From: Sedimentitalea nanhaiensis DSM 24252
GTDB lineage: Bacteria; Pseudomonadota; Alphaproteobacteria; Rhodobacterales; Rhodobacteraceae
Reading direction: 5' to 3'
DNA length: 40,696 nucleotides
Assembly (NCBI RefSeq): GCF_000473225.1
Contig: NZ_KI421509.1
Span: 2,154,329 to 2,195,024, forward strand
Shown here: piece after piece, positions 1 to 7,132 of the stretch
Layout of the letters: every line of letters starts with the position of its first letter
Position numbering within the stretch: position 1 is the stretch's first letter
Made by a program: the position numbers and the translations under genes
Notes under the pieces: model-generated
What the model was told of the DNA's origin: nothing
The model's database searches: none
Seen by the model: the letters and a program-made list of their open reading frames with translations, nothing else

Positions 1-63
1 CTGCTGGCAGAACAGATGCTGGATAACGCCATGCTGAAGGATGTGAACTCAAAAAAATGGTGA
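1..63 (+). CDS. IS3 OrfA C-terminal fragment (partial at window edge)
   Basis: Frame 1 is open from base 1 to the TGA at 61-63 and encodes about 20 residues ending in [12 protein letters not shown]. This matches the end of an IS3-family OrfA, which carries the helix-turn-helix and a leucine-zipper-like segment used for DNA binding and multimerisation. Most of the gene lies to the left of the window. It overlaps the orfB start in the -1 frame, the standard IS3 arrangement. Confidence 0.75.
   Translation: MLAEQMLDNAMLKDVNSKKW
51..57 (+). promoter_or_regulatory. Programmed -1 frameshift slippery run (A7)
   Basis: Seven consecutive A residues occupy 51-57 and can be read A-AAA-AAA in the orfA frame. 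A -1 slip here leads directly into the orfB frame, whose ATG uses the last A of the run. In the IS3 family such a slip makes the OrfAB fusion that is the active transposase. The family context is known; slippage at this copy is inferred. Confidence 0.7.
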
Positions 64-896
64 CGCCCGCGGCAAAGCGGAAAGCGGTGGTTCATCTTTG
101 TGATCAGCACGGGGTGAGCCAGCGGCGGGCGTGCGATGTGTTGGACGTGGATCGGTCGAGTGTGCGGTATCGCAGCATCCGACCAGATGATGCTGACCTG
201 CGCAAAGCCATGAAGGATGTGGCTGCTGAACGTCGGCGCTTCGGTTACAGGCGCATACACATCATGCTGGAGCGTCAAGGCATCTACATGAACCAGAAGA
301 AGCTGCGGCGTTTGTATCGCGAAGAAGGGCTCCAGGTGCGTAAGCGTGGTGGCCGGAAACGCGCCCTGGGCACGCGCCGCCCGATGATCGTGCCAGAGAC
401 CATCAATGAGCGTTGGAGCCTGGATTTCGTTTCGGACGCGTTCACAGATGGACGCAGGTTCCGCGTTCTGGCGATGGTAGATGATTTTAGCCGTGAATGT
501 TTGGCTCTTGTTCCGGATACATCGCTGTCGGGCGCGCGGCTGACGCGTGAATTGGACGCTATCATTCAGGTGCGCGGAATGCCGAAGACAATTGTCAGCG
601 ACAACGGGACCGAAATGACCAGTTCAGCGGTTTTGAAATGGTGCCAGAAAACAAAGATCGACTGGCATTACATCGCTCCAGGAAAGCCAACACAGCGCGC
701 TTTCATCGAGAGTTTCAACGGCAGTTTCCGCGATGAGTGCTTGAACGAGACGCTGTTCTCGTCCCTCGCAGACGCCAGATCAGAGATCAAAAAATGGAAG
801 GAGGATTACAACCGAAACCGGCCGCATTCGTCGCTGGCAAATCTCACGCCGAACGAGTTCGCAGACAAAATGACGTTGCAAAAGCAGGCCGCATGA
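57..896 (+). CDS. IS3-family transposase OrfB (DDE integrase core)
   Basis: This 279-residue protein is the catalytic half of an IS3-family transposase, which cuts and joins the element's ends. Residues 1-35 form a helix-turn-helix-like segment, followed by the HTH_21-type stretch [13 protein letters not shown]. The RNase H-fold core carries the DDE triad: first Asp in [10 protein letters not shown], second Asp in VSDNGTE, and Glu in [17 protein letters not shown]. Length and motif spacing are normal, and the gene is intact. It is probably translated mostly as an OrfAB fusion through the A7 run just upstream. Similarity to the IS407 group is from memory of the family. Confidence 0.9.
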   Translation: MVTPAAKRKAVVHLCDQHGVSQRRACDVLDVDRSSVRYRSIRPDDADLRKAMKDVAAERRRFGYRRIHIMLERQGIYMNQKKLRRLYREEGLQVRKRGGRKRALGTRRPMIVPETINERWSLDFVSDAFTDGRRFRVLAMVDDFSRECLALVPDTSLSGARLTRELDAIIQVRGMPKTIVSDNGTEMTSSAVLKWCQKTKIDWHYIAPGKPTQRAFIESFNGSFRDECLNETLFSSLADARSEIKKWKEDYNRNRPHSSLANLTPNEFADKMTLQKQAA

Positions 897-962
897 GGCC
901 AGAAAACAAAACCCGGATTCTCCCAAAGGCTGGAGGAGAGATGGGTCTCAGGTCAATTTAAA

Positions 963-1037
963 TGGTGCCCGGGGGCGGAATCGAACCACCGACACGAGGA
1001 TTTTCAATCCACTGCTCTACCCCTGAGCTACCCGGGC
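963..1037 (-). tRNA. tRNA-Phe (GAA), CCA encoded
   Basis: The minus strand folds as a complete cloverleaf. The acceptor stem GCCCGGG pairs with CCCGGGC, the D arm is GCTC..GAGC, and the anticodon arm GGATTGAAAATCC carries GAA. The T arm contains GGTTCGATTCC. The discriminator is A and the CCA tail is encoded. The length is 75 nt. The gene follows yacG in the same direction. An IS3 element ends 7 bp beyond its 3' end. Confidence 0.97.
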
Positions 1038-1120
1038 ACAGGAAAGGCTCACGCCTTTGGGTGCGGGCGTTCTAGGCGCTGCGTGCAGTGGTGTCCAGTG
1101 CCTTTTTCATACCGGGCGCA

Positions 1121-1303
1121 TCAATGCAGGCCATGAGGCGCTTGGTTGATAGCTTCTTGTGCTTTTTCAACATCTTCCGGATCATCGGACGGGGTCGCAT
1201 AGGTGCCATTTAGCCACTTGCCCAAATCCTGATCGGCACAGCGTTTCGAACAGAATGGACGAAAGGCGTATTGTGTCTGTTTCGAGCAGATCGGGCAAGT
1301 CAT
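1121..1303 (-). CDS. yacG: DNA gyrase inhibitor / zinc-binding protein YacG
   Basis: This 60-residue protein has the YacG arrangement of four cysteines: CPIC at residues 3-6 and CSKRC at 18-22. These bind one zinc. In E. coli, YacG binds GyrB and inhibits gyrase. The residues after the second pair (DLGKWLNGTYATP) match the family's conserved W-L-x-G-x-Y-x-x-P region. The ATG overlaps the RNase G stop codon by 4 bp, so the two are probably translationally coupled. The acidic tail and short length are normal for Rhodobacteraceae. Confidence 0.88.
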   Translation of the reverse strand: MTCPICSKQTQYAFRPFCSKRCADQDLGKWLNGTYATPSDDPEDVEKAQEAINQAPHGLH

Positions 1304-2322
1304 CGCAAGACCTGGCGCAATGGGAGACGGCCGCGTTTGCGTTGCAACTCGAAGTGACCAAGGGGAGTCCAGCCAAGCAGTGCGGTCTCTTCGCCATCGG
1401 CACGGAATGCGGCGCGCAGGGCGCTTTCAAAGGTGCGGCGATCCTTTTTCGGCATCGGCGCGAGATCGACTGTGATCTGGCCGCCCAACCCCCGGACACG
1501 CAGTGCACGGGGAAGAGAACGGGCGCAGGCCATGTTGGCTTTGACGCCGGCGGCGAGCGACGCGTCGTTGCCGGTATTCACGTCTACGGCCACCAGCGCG
1601 CGGGTCGGCTCGATATACATTCGCGCGCCACTGCCAAGAGAGTCCTCGGTGCCCAAGGCGTCCTGAACCGCGTCCAACACGGCGTGTTCGGCGAAACCAC
1701 CGGGTTGGGTCACGATCTCGGCCGGCTCGACCCATTCCCGCCATGCCAGACTGTGCGGTGGGTCGCCGTCCAGCAGTTTTTCCAGATCCTGCCCTGAATC
1801 CTGCATCACCTGTTCCGCCAAGGCGCGCATCTCGGCGATATCTTCTGCAATGACCTCGGCCTCTGCGGCGGCACAGGACGAGCGCAGGATCAGCCCATGC
1901 GGCGACTCCGCCATTTCGCCATGCGCGATTTCCAGCAGGCGGTCCCTTTCGTCATCGCCACGGATCGAGCGCGACAGGTTCAGGCCCGGCGCATTCGGGG
2001 TCACGATGGCGTGGCGGCTTTTGAACAGGATCTTTTGCGTCACCGGGATCGCCTTGCCCGGTTCGGCGTATCCGGTGACCTGTACCAAAAGCATGTCGCC
2101 AGGAGCCAAGCCTTTGATCTGGCGCAGGAAAGCGGAGCCGTCCGGCGTGGCCATGAACATCCCGCCCTGCCCCTTGACCGGGCGATCGGCGCGGGCACGG
2201 TAGATGGTTCCCGGGGCGGGTTCGTCACCCTGGACCAAAAAATCCTCGAGACGGCCATCGACCATCAGGGCGGCGGCTTCGCGGCCCTGTATCTGGTCCA
2301 GAATGATGGTGCGCCCCTTCAT
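1300..2322 (-). CDS. rng: Short ribonuclease E/G-family endoribonuclease
   Basis: A single-strand-specific endoribonuclease of the RNase E/G family, involved in rRNA maturation and mRNA decay. The ATG at 2322 overlaps the maf stop (ATGA), which fixes a 340-residue product. An S1-like region lies near residues 30-110. The metal-binding aspartates are visible in [10 protein letters not shown] and in QITVDLAPM, matching D303 and D346 of E. coli RNase E. The protein stops soon after, without the CPxC zinc-link or tetramerisation region found in the roughly 490-residue E. coli RNase G. Such short forms are usual in this family, so this is probably not a truncation. It sits between maf and yacG with 4-bp overlaps on both sides. 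Confidence 0.85.
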   Translation of the reverse strand: MKGRTIILDQIQGREAAALMVDGRLEDFLVQGDEPAPGTIYRARADRPVKGQGGMFMATPDGSAFLRQIKGLAPGDMLLVQVTGYAEPGKAIPVTQKILFKSRHAIVTPNAPGLNLSRSIRGDDERDRLLEIAHGEMAESPHGLILRSSCAAAEAEVIAEDIAEMRALAEQVMQDSGQDLEKLLDGDPPHSLAWREWVEPAEIVTQPGGFAEHAVLDAVQDALGTEDSLGSGARMYIEPTRALVAVDVNTGNDASLAAGVKANMACARSLPRALRVRGLGGQITVDLAPMPKKDRRTFESALRAAFRADGEETALLGWTPLGHFELQRKRGRLPLRQVLR

Positions 2323-2897
2323 GAGGCCACCTGATACAGGCAAACACCGGCGGTCTGCAACAGGCCTGCGGTCTCTGCCAGCGGCAGGCCGACGATGCCG
2401 GTAAAGCTGCCGCTGATCCATGGAATAAAGGCTCCGGCGGGCCCCTGGATCGCATAGGCGCCGGCCTTGCCGCGCCAGTCGTCTGTCGCGAGGTAGGCGT
2501 TGAGTTCGGCGTCCGACAGCCGCTTCATCCGGACGCTGCTGACAACGTTCTTTTCCCAGACGCGACCGCCCCGGCGCACGGCCACGGCGGTGATCACCCG
2601 GTGCCGCCGCCCGGACAGGGCCAGCAGGAATTCGGCCGCCTGGCCGACATCCGCAGGCTTGCCCAAAATGCGCCGGCCAAGTGCAACCGTGGTATCGGCG
2701 CACAGCACGACATCATCCGTATCCGCCTGAACTGCTTGAACTTTTTCACGCGCCATGCGCGCGCAATAGGGTCTTGGCTGCTCATCGCGTTGCGGGGTCT
2801 CGTCAATGTCAGGGGGGCGGATGGCGTCGGGCACGACCCCAAGCTGAGCCAGCAGGTCCAGCCGCCTGGGGCTGCCCGATCCCAAAATGAACGCCAT
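2319..2897 (-). CDS. maf: Maf-like nucleoside triphosphate pyrophosphatase
   Basis: This 192-residue protein hydrolyses non-canonical or excess nucleoside triphosphates to monophosphate and pyrophosphate, limiting their incorporation into nucleic acid. The N-terminal signature [12 protein letters not shown] (residues 5-16) is the Maf substrate loop. The conserved acidic motifs E-x-x and [10 protein letters not shown] follow near residue 67, and the [15 protein letters not shown] block is near residue 145. Length and order are typical. It starts 11 bp after the infA stop, and its stop overlaps the RNase G start, so infA-maf-rng-yacG look like one transcript. Confidence 0.93.
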   Translation of the reverse strand: MAFILGSGSPRRLDLLAQLGVVPDAIRPPDIDETPQRDEQPRPYCARMAREKVQAVQADTDDVVLCADTTVALGRRILGKPADVGQAAEFLLALSGRRHRVITAVAVRRGGRVWEKNVVSSVRMKRLSDAELNAYLATDDWRGKAGAYAIQGPAGAFIPWISGSFTGIVGLPLAETAGLLQTAGVCLYQVAS

Positions 2898-2908
2898 ACG
2901 AGCTGGCG

Positions 2909-3127
2909 TTACTTGAATCGATAGTTGATCCGACCTTTGGTCAGATCGTAGGGGGTCATCTCGACCTGAACCTTGTCGCCAGCCAGAACACGGATGCGGT
3001 TTTTACGCATCTTTCCTGCGGTATGTGCGATAATTTCATGGCCATTCTCAAGTTCGACCCGAAACGTCGCATTTGGCAGGAGTTCCTTCACGACGCCGGG
3101 GAATTCGAGAGTATCTTCCTTGGCCAT
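2909..3127 (-). CDS. infA: Translation initiation factor IF-1
   Basis: A 72-residue single OB-fold protein with the standard IF-1 sequence: [13 protein letters not shown] at the start, [20 protein letters not shown] in the middle and GRINYRFK at the end. IF-1 occupies the A site of the 30S subunit during initiation. A GGAGA ribosome-binding site lies 5-6 bp before the ATG. It is the first gene of the infA-maf-rng-yacG run. Its promoter should lie in the long gap upstream. Confidence 0.98.
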   Translation of the reverse strand: MAKEDTLEFPGVVKELLPNATFRVELENGHEIIAHTAGKMRKNRIRVLAGDKVQVEMTPYDLTKGRINYRFK

Positions 3128-3457
3128 GTTGTCTCCATTGTTGTGAATCCCGCAAAGCGGGGCGTGCGGTTAGATGATGCTTTTCCAGAGCTTTTTCAAG
3201 CGTGCAATCGGCATATGCGCTGATTTGTTACCGATTTGAAACGTGCATACATCGTATTCCTGGCATCCGTGAACAGCCGGAGGGGTCGGATACACGCAAC
3301 GGTTGTCAGGCGATGGTGGGCGAATCGGGTGGTACTCCCCTTGTTTTGCTGTCGGTGACGGGTATGGCAGCCGTACATACCGCGTACATACACAAGGCGG
3401 CCAAAGCCCGGCGCGGGGCGGCAAACGCAGCGTGTGCCGCCAAATCCAAACGCAAGG
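3128..3457. other. 330-bp intergenic region upstream of infA
   Basis: No convincing gene is seen on either strand. Long frames here are high-GC shadows or run into neighbouring genes. A small hairpin (CCCGC TTT GCGGG on the minus strand) lies near 3149-3163 in the infA leader. The region must hold the infA promoter and the 3' end of the convergently placed LysR transcript's neighbourhood; I could not pick out a confident -35/-10 pair. Confidence 0.4.
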
Positions 3458-4378
3458 TTAACCGCCCACCTGCGCCGCAGCCATCGCGGCCCCTGCGCGC
3501 AGCGACCGGGCCAGATGATCGAAGGTCAGACGAATGCGGCGGCTGGTGTGCAGTTCGCGGTGGGTAACCAGCCAGATCGGATAATCGAACGGGGCCATGT
3601 CGGGCAATACCGGTTCGACCCCCGGCGTGGCATCTGCCAGATCGCAGGGCATCACGGCAATGCCCAGGCCCTGCAGCAGCAGATGCCAGGCCACGATACC
3701 ATTGCTGGAACAGCTGCGGAAATTGGCCTCGCCGATCGGCAGCCCGGCGGCCGTGAGGTGGTTCAGCAACACGCCGTCGCGGTCAAACCCGATCAACGCC
3801 ATCCGCGCCAGGTCGGCAGGGCCGGAGGGACGGCCATGGCGGTCCAGATAGGCCGTCGAGGCATAGAGCCGGGCCGATCCCTGGCCCACGTGACGCGCAA
3901 TCAGATCGGGCTGATCCGGACGCAGGTGGCGAATGGCGATGTCCGCCTCGCGCCGGGTCAGGTCACGGATGGCGTTGGAGGCGGCGATTTCAACCACGAT
4001 CCCCGGATGGGACTGGCGCAACCGCGCAACGATGGGAGGCAGCAGATAGGCCGACAGGATGTCGCTGGCGGTGATGCTGACATGGCCCTCGATCTGTTGG
4101 GACTGCCCCGAGGCGGTCAGCGAGACCCGCCCGGCAGCCTGCCCCATGGCGCGGACGTGATCCAGCAGTTCGAGCCCGGAACCTGTCAGGTGCAGCGACT
4201 TGCCGACACGTTCGAACAGGGTCACACCCAAAGCGGATTCCAGCGCCGCCACCTGCCGCCCCAATGTCGGCTGGGTCTGTCCCAGGGCGCGGGCGGCGGC
4301 GGTCAGCGACCCCTCTTCGGCGGTGACCAGAAAGGCGCGGGCCTGATTCCAGTCAAATGTGATCGTGGCCCAGTTCAT
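3458..4378 (-). CDS. LysR-family transcriptional regulator
   Basis: A 306-residue LysR-type regulator. Residues 9-70 contain the winged helix-turn-helix (GSLTAAARALGQTQPTLGRQVAALESALGVTLFERV). The linker helix and a two-lobe periplasmic-binding-protein-like effector domain follow, with typical text such as VSITASDILSAYLLPPIVARLRQSHPGI around residues 98-125. It is transcribed divergently from the methyltransferase at 4508, the usual position for a LysR regulator and its target. It breaks the infA-to-phosphatase core order, suggesting later insertion of this pair. The effector cannot be predicted. Confidence 0.9.
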   Translation of the reverse strand: MNWATITFDWNQARAFLVTAEEGSLTAAARALGQTQPTLGRQVAALESALGVTLFERVGKSLHLTGSGLELLDHVRAMGQAAGRVSLTASGQSQQIEGHVSITASDILSAYLLPPIVARLRQSHPGIVVEIAASNAIRDLTRREADIAIRHLRPDQPDLIARHVGQGSARLYASTAYLDRHGRPSGPADLARMALIGFDRDGVLLNHLTAAGLPIGEANFRSCSSNGIVAWHLLLQGLGIAVMPCDLADATPGVEPVLPDMAPFDYPIWLVTHRELHTSRRIRLTFDHLARSLRAGAAMAAAQVGG

Positions 4379-4507
4379 GCAATTATGTATATACTAACAC
4401 CAAATTCAGGCAATTTCATTTCGATCTGTGCATATGTTATTTGCGCTCTGTCACCCGTTACGGAAAAAGACACGGGCATTTACGGAAAAGACACGGAAGG
4501 ACGGGAC
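4379..4507. promoter_or_regulatory. Divergent LysR / methyltransferase promoter region with a tandem direct repeat
   Basis: These 129 bp separate two divergent starts. GTATATAC, a perfect 8-bp palindrome, lies at 4387-4394 next to the LysR start. TTACGGAAAAAGACACGG (4458-4475) is repeated as TTACGGAAAAGACACGG (4480-4496), a 22-bp period just before the methyltransferase ATG. This part is more AT-rich than its surroundings. The repeat is seen directly. A role as a regulator-binding site is inferred. Confidence 0.5.
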
Positions 4508-5134
4508 ATGGTGCAGACCGATGCATTCTGGGACAAGCATGCCAAAGGCTATGCAAAACGCCAGATCAAGGACATGGCGGCCTATGAGCAGACGCTGGCG
4601 CATGTGCGCCGCCATCTGAAGGCAACGGACAGGGCGGTCGAGCTTGGCTGCGGCACCGGGTCGACCGCGCTGTTGCTGGCGGATGCTGTGGAGCGGTACA
4701 CCGGGACGGATATCTCGGCAAGGATGATCGAGATTGCGGCGGCCAAACCGACCGTAGCCGATAATGTCCGGTTCGAACGATCGGATGCCGCGGCACCGGA
4801 CCTGCCCGAGGGCGGTTTTGATGCGGTGCTGGCGTTCAATCTGTTGCACCTTTTGCCCGATGTGACGGTTGCGGCACGGGATGCGCGGCGGTTGCTGAAA
4901 CCGGGCGGGCTGTTCATCACCAAGACGCCTTGTCTGGCTCAGGGCCATCGGGCACTGCGTCTGCTGGTTCTGGCGATGCGCGCGGTCGGCTATGCGCCCT
5001 TTGTGAATTTTCTGACCGATCAGGGCCTGCGGCAGGCGATCACGGGGCCCGGGTTCGAGATTGTCGAGACTGAGCTTTACCCGGCCAGATCCAGCAGCCG
5101 GTTCATCGTCGCCCGGCGGCGTGAAGATCACTGA
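4508..5134 (+). CDS. Class I SAM-dependent methyltransferase
   Basis: A 208-residue Methyltransf_11/25-type protein. Motif I (VELGCGTGSTALLLA) lies near residues 47-60 and binds S-adenosylmethionine. The acidic loop YTGTDISARMIEIA follows, then FDAVLAFNLLHLL (motif IV region) and LLKPGGLFITKTPC (motif VI region). The substrate is unknown. The chosen ATG is the first good start after the regulatory repeats; reading further upstream only adds antisense LysR sequence. Its last 7 bp overlap the end of the phosphatase gene on the other strand. Control by the divergent LysR protein is likely but inferred. Confidence 0.85.
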   Translation: MVQTDAFWDKHAKGYAKRQIKDMAAYEQTLAHVRRHLKATDRAVELGCGTGSTALLLADAVERYTGTDISARMIEIAAAKPTVADNVRFERSDAAAPDLPEGGFDAVLAFNLLHLLPDVTVAARDARRLLKPGGLFITKTPCLAQGHRALRLLVLAMRAVGYAPFVNFLTDQGLRQAITGPGFEIVETELYPARSSSRFIVARRREDH

Positions 5135-5586
5135 ACGCGGGTCGGCTGGCCCCAGTGGTCGATCAGATGCCGCGCAATCTGATCGCGGGTCTGTCGATAG
5201 CTGGCGAGCTTTGCGTCGCGGGTTTCACCCAGACCGGTGGGATCGAGAATCTGCCAGTATTCGACCGTCAGGTGATAGTAGCGGGTCAGTTCCAGCGCCC
5301 GGCGCTGGCTGGCGGGGGACAGGGCCACCACCAGATCGAACGAAGACAGATCGTCGCCCCATTGTTCCATCTCGTCAAAGCTGCGCGAGCGGTGGCGCGA
5401 CAGTTCGACATCGAGCTCCTGGCAGACCGCGATGGCGAAGCCGTCGATTTCCATGTCATTGGTGACGCCGACAGATTGCACATAGGTGCCGGTGCCGTAG
5501 AATTTCTTCATGATCCCCTCGGCCATGGGCGAGCGCACTGCGTTGTGGTCGCAGCAGAACAGGATCGACTGGGGCAGCTGGCGCAA
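5128..5586 (-). CDS. Low-molecular-weight protein tyrosine phosphatase / arsenate reductase-like
   Basis: A 152-residue protein with the LMW-PTP P-loop C-x5-R-S: C12-DHNAV-R18-S19 followed by PMAEG. The nucleophile is C12. The general-acid DP motif appears in WQILDPTGLGE. The fold is shared by LMW phosphatases and thioredoxin-type arsenate reductases. The motifs fit a phosphatase, but arsenate activity cannot be excluded. The only in-frame start before the P-loop is TTG at 5586, placed 3 nt after the UPF0262 stop codon, so it is probably translated by reinitiation. The pairing with UPF0262 is conserved in Rhodobacteraceae. Confidence 0.82.
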   Translation of the reverse strand: MRQLPQSILFCCDHNAVRSPMAEGIMKKFYGTGTYVQSVGVTNDMEIDGFAIAVCQELDVELSRHRSRSFDEMEQWGDDLSSFDLVVALSPASQRRALELTRYYHLTVEYWQILDPTGLGETRDAKLASYRQTRDQIARHLIDHWGQPTRVQ

Positions 5587-5589
5587 GCC

Positions 5590-6069
5590 TCAGCCCCCGA
5601 AATGCAGGACGCAGATCAGGGTGAACAGGCGCCGCGCGGTGTCGGTGTCGATTTCGGCCTTGCCCTGTAGCCGTTCCTGTAACACCCGGCTGCCTTCGTT
5701 GTGGATGCCGCGCCGGGCCATGTCGATGGTTTCGATCTGGCTGGGGGGCATGGTCTTGACCGCGTCGAAATAGCTTTCGCAGATCTGGTAGTAATCCTTG
5801 ACCACCTGCCGGAAGGGCGACAGCGACAGGTGAAACTCGGCCGCCTTGTGGCCGCCGGTGGTCTGCACGTCAAACACCAGCCGCTTGTCGCGGATCGACA
5901 GTTGAACGTTGTAGGGACCGTCTGGCACCACCCGGTCGTCACGCTGGGGCAGCACAAAGCGGTTCTCTTCCAGCAGGTCGAACATCGCGACCTTGCGTTC
6001 CTGTTCGATCTCCGGCGTCGGGGGCGGCAGCCCGGCGTCATCCAGTGCGATATCAACGATGTGCGACAT
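5590..6069 (-). CDS. UPF0262 family protein
   Basis: A 159-residue protein matching UPF0262, a family of unknown function restricted mainly to alphaproteobacteria. Recognised text includes PPPTPEIEQERKVAMFDLLE, GPYNVQLSIRDKRLVFDV and DMARRGIHNEGS. It has no signal peptide or membrane segment and is presumably cytosolic. The ATG at 6069 is chosen because family members begin M-S-x-I-x-D-I; the frame stays open upstream without family similarity. It lies between hisD and the phosphatase, as in relatives. Its direct link to hisD is interrupted here by the VPLPA gene. Confidence 0.85.
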   Translation of the reverse strand: MSHIVDIALDDAGLPPPTPEIEQERKVAMFDLLEENRFVLPQRDDRVVPDGPYNVQLSIRDKRLVFDVQTTGGHKAAEFHLSLSPFRQVVKDYYQICESYFDAVKTMPPSQIETIDMARRGIHNEGSRVLQERLQGKAEIDTDTARRLFTLICVLHFGG

Positions 6070-6189
6070 GTGCGTCGTTACCTGTTCATTTGGCCGGTGC
6101 GCGTCCTGTGACGGATCGCGCGCCAAGGCCCGATAGCATGCCTGCCTGCGGCTGTCACGCTTGGCGGGGGATCGGCGATGCTTCCAATA

Positions 6190-6215
6190 AAAATGGGACC
6201 CGAAGGCCCCATTTT
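6190..6215 (-). terminator. Rho-independent terminator after the VPLPA-CTERM gene
   Basis: An 11-bp stem with one mismatch and a CGAA loop: AAAATGGGACC pairs with GGCCCCATTTT. On the minus strand it follows the VPLPA gene stop by about 27 bp and is trailed by TTTTATT. The A/T-rich base also makes it symmetric, so it may stop transcripts from either side. It insulates UPF0262 from the VPLPA gene. Confidence 0.75.
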
Positions 6216-6241
6216 GCAACAGTTCGATAAGGGGCCGCGGC

Positions 6242-6889
6242 TCAGGCCTTTTTGCGGCGACGCGCGATACCCATGCCGCCCAGAGCGGTCAGCAGCAAAA
6301 TGCCGCCGGCGGGCAGCGGAACCGGTGTGACGCGCAGCGTCGAGTTGACGTTCGCGGACTGGTAGTTGGCGTCGGTTACGATGGTGAAGACACTTTTCAG
6401 GTCAAACATCGGGGACATCGCAACGGTGTCATAGGTGATGTCGGACAGATTGACCGGGCCAGAGGCGGCAGCAAAGTTCAGCACATTTCCAACGGTCTGG
6501 TAGCCGCTGCCGGTGTTGATGAAGTGCTCGACGGTCACGGTCAGGCCGATGTCGGACACGGTGCCCGAACCGATCAAGCTGAGATCGGGGCCGGAAAAGC
6601 CAGTCAGGTTGGTCTGTTCGGCCGAAATCTGCAGCGATCCGACGCCCAGAACCTGGATTGACGAGGTGTTCAGGGTATAGGCATTGCCACTTGTTGAAAT
6701 GCCGCCAGACGCGATCTGGATGTCAAAGCCACCCGCTGTTCCGCTGAAATTCGCCATCGTTGCGCCAATCACGGTCTGATCGACACCGACGGTGCTCATG
6801 TCGTCGATGGTCAGTGTCAGGGCAGACGAAAGGGTCGGAGCGAGGGCAACGGCGGCTGCCAGGCCCAGCAATTTGATTTTGTTAATCAT
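6242..6889 (-). CDS. VPLPA-CTERM sorting-domain exported protein
   Basis: A 215-residue exported protein. An N-terminal signal peptide (KIKLLGLAAAVALAPTLSSA) is followed by a Thr/Ser/Gly-rich beta-type region with no recognised catalytic motif. The C-terminus has the three-part sorting signal: VPLPAG, a hydrophobic segment ILLLTALGGMGIA, then a basic tail RRRKKA. This is the VPLPA-CTERM variant of PEP-CTERM signals, processed by an exosortase and common in Rhodobacteraceae. No exosortase lies in the window. It has its own terminator and splits the usual hisD-UPF0262 pair, so it is probably an insertion. Its role may be surface or matrix related. Confidence 0.9.
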   Translation of the reverse strand: MINKIKLLGLAAAVALAPTLSSALTLTIDDMSTVGVDQTVIGATMANFSGTAGGFDIQIASGGISTSGNAYTLNTSSIQVLGVGSLQISAEQTNLTGFSGPDLSLIGSGTVSDIGLTVTVEHFINTGSGYQTVGNVLNFAAASGPVNLSDITYDTVAMSPMFDLKSVFTIVTDANYQSANVNSTLRVTPVPLPAGGILLLTALGGMGIARRRKKA

Positions 6890-7132
6890 GTTCCATTTCC
6901 ACTTATTAAGAGTATGCCACTCAGTATGGTCGGCAAGCTACCGCCTACCACGCCAGTTTTAACCGGTAAAGGGCATATGAATCAAGTTTTCACTGTATTT
7001 TCAAAGAAACTGGTTAACACTTACGGACTACAATTTTAGGATGTTTTCCGCTTTTGGATTTCGCTTTCGCTTGAAAGCCTCGGATCCCGGCGGAAAAAAC
7101 TCTTCGCTTGACACGATTCTGCAGGCGCGTTT

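Larger units (their letters stand above)
1..955 (+). mobile_element. IS3-family insertion sequence, 3' part only
   Basis: The window opens inside an IS3-family element. The tail of orfA, an A7 slippery run and a complete orfB are present. After the orfB stop there are about 59 bp of non-coding sequence, ending near 955 with GGTCA. Read on the other strand this end is TGACCTGAGACCC, fitting the 5'-TG...CA-3' termini of the family. The left terminus lies outside the window, so inverted repeats cannot be compared. The proposed right end is 7 bp from the CCA end of tRNA-Phe. The protein resembles the IS407 group. The exact right end is inferred. Confidence 0.8.

Noticed and set aside
3434-5134. 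566-residue plus-strand frame covering the LysR gene and the methyltransferase
   Set aside because: Only the part from 4508 is real. The first 350 codons are antisense to the LysR gene and have shadow-type composition.
6890-7010. Sigma-54 promoter for the VPLPA gene (TGGCATACTCTTAAT near its start)
   Set aside because: The match to TGGCAC-N5-TTGC is poor and the position would leave almost no leader.
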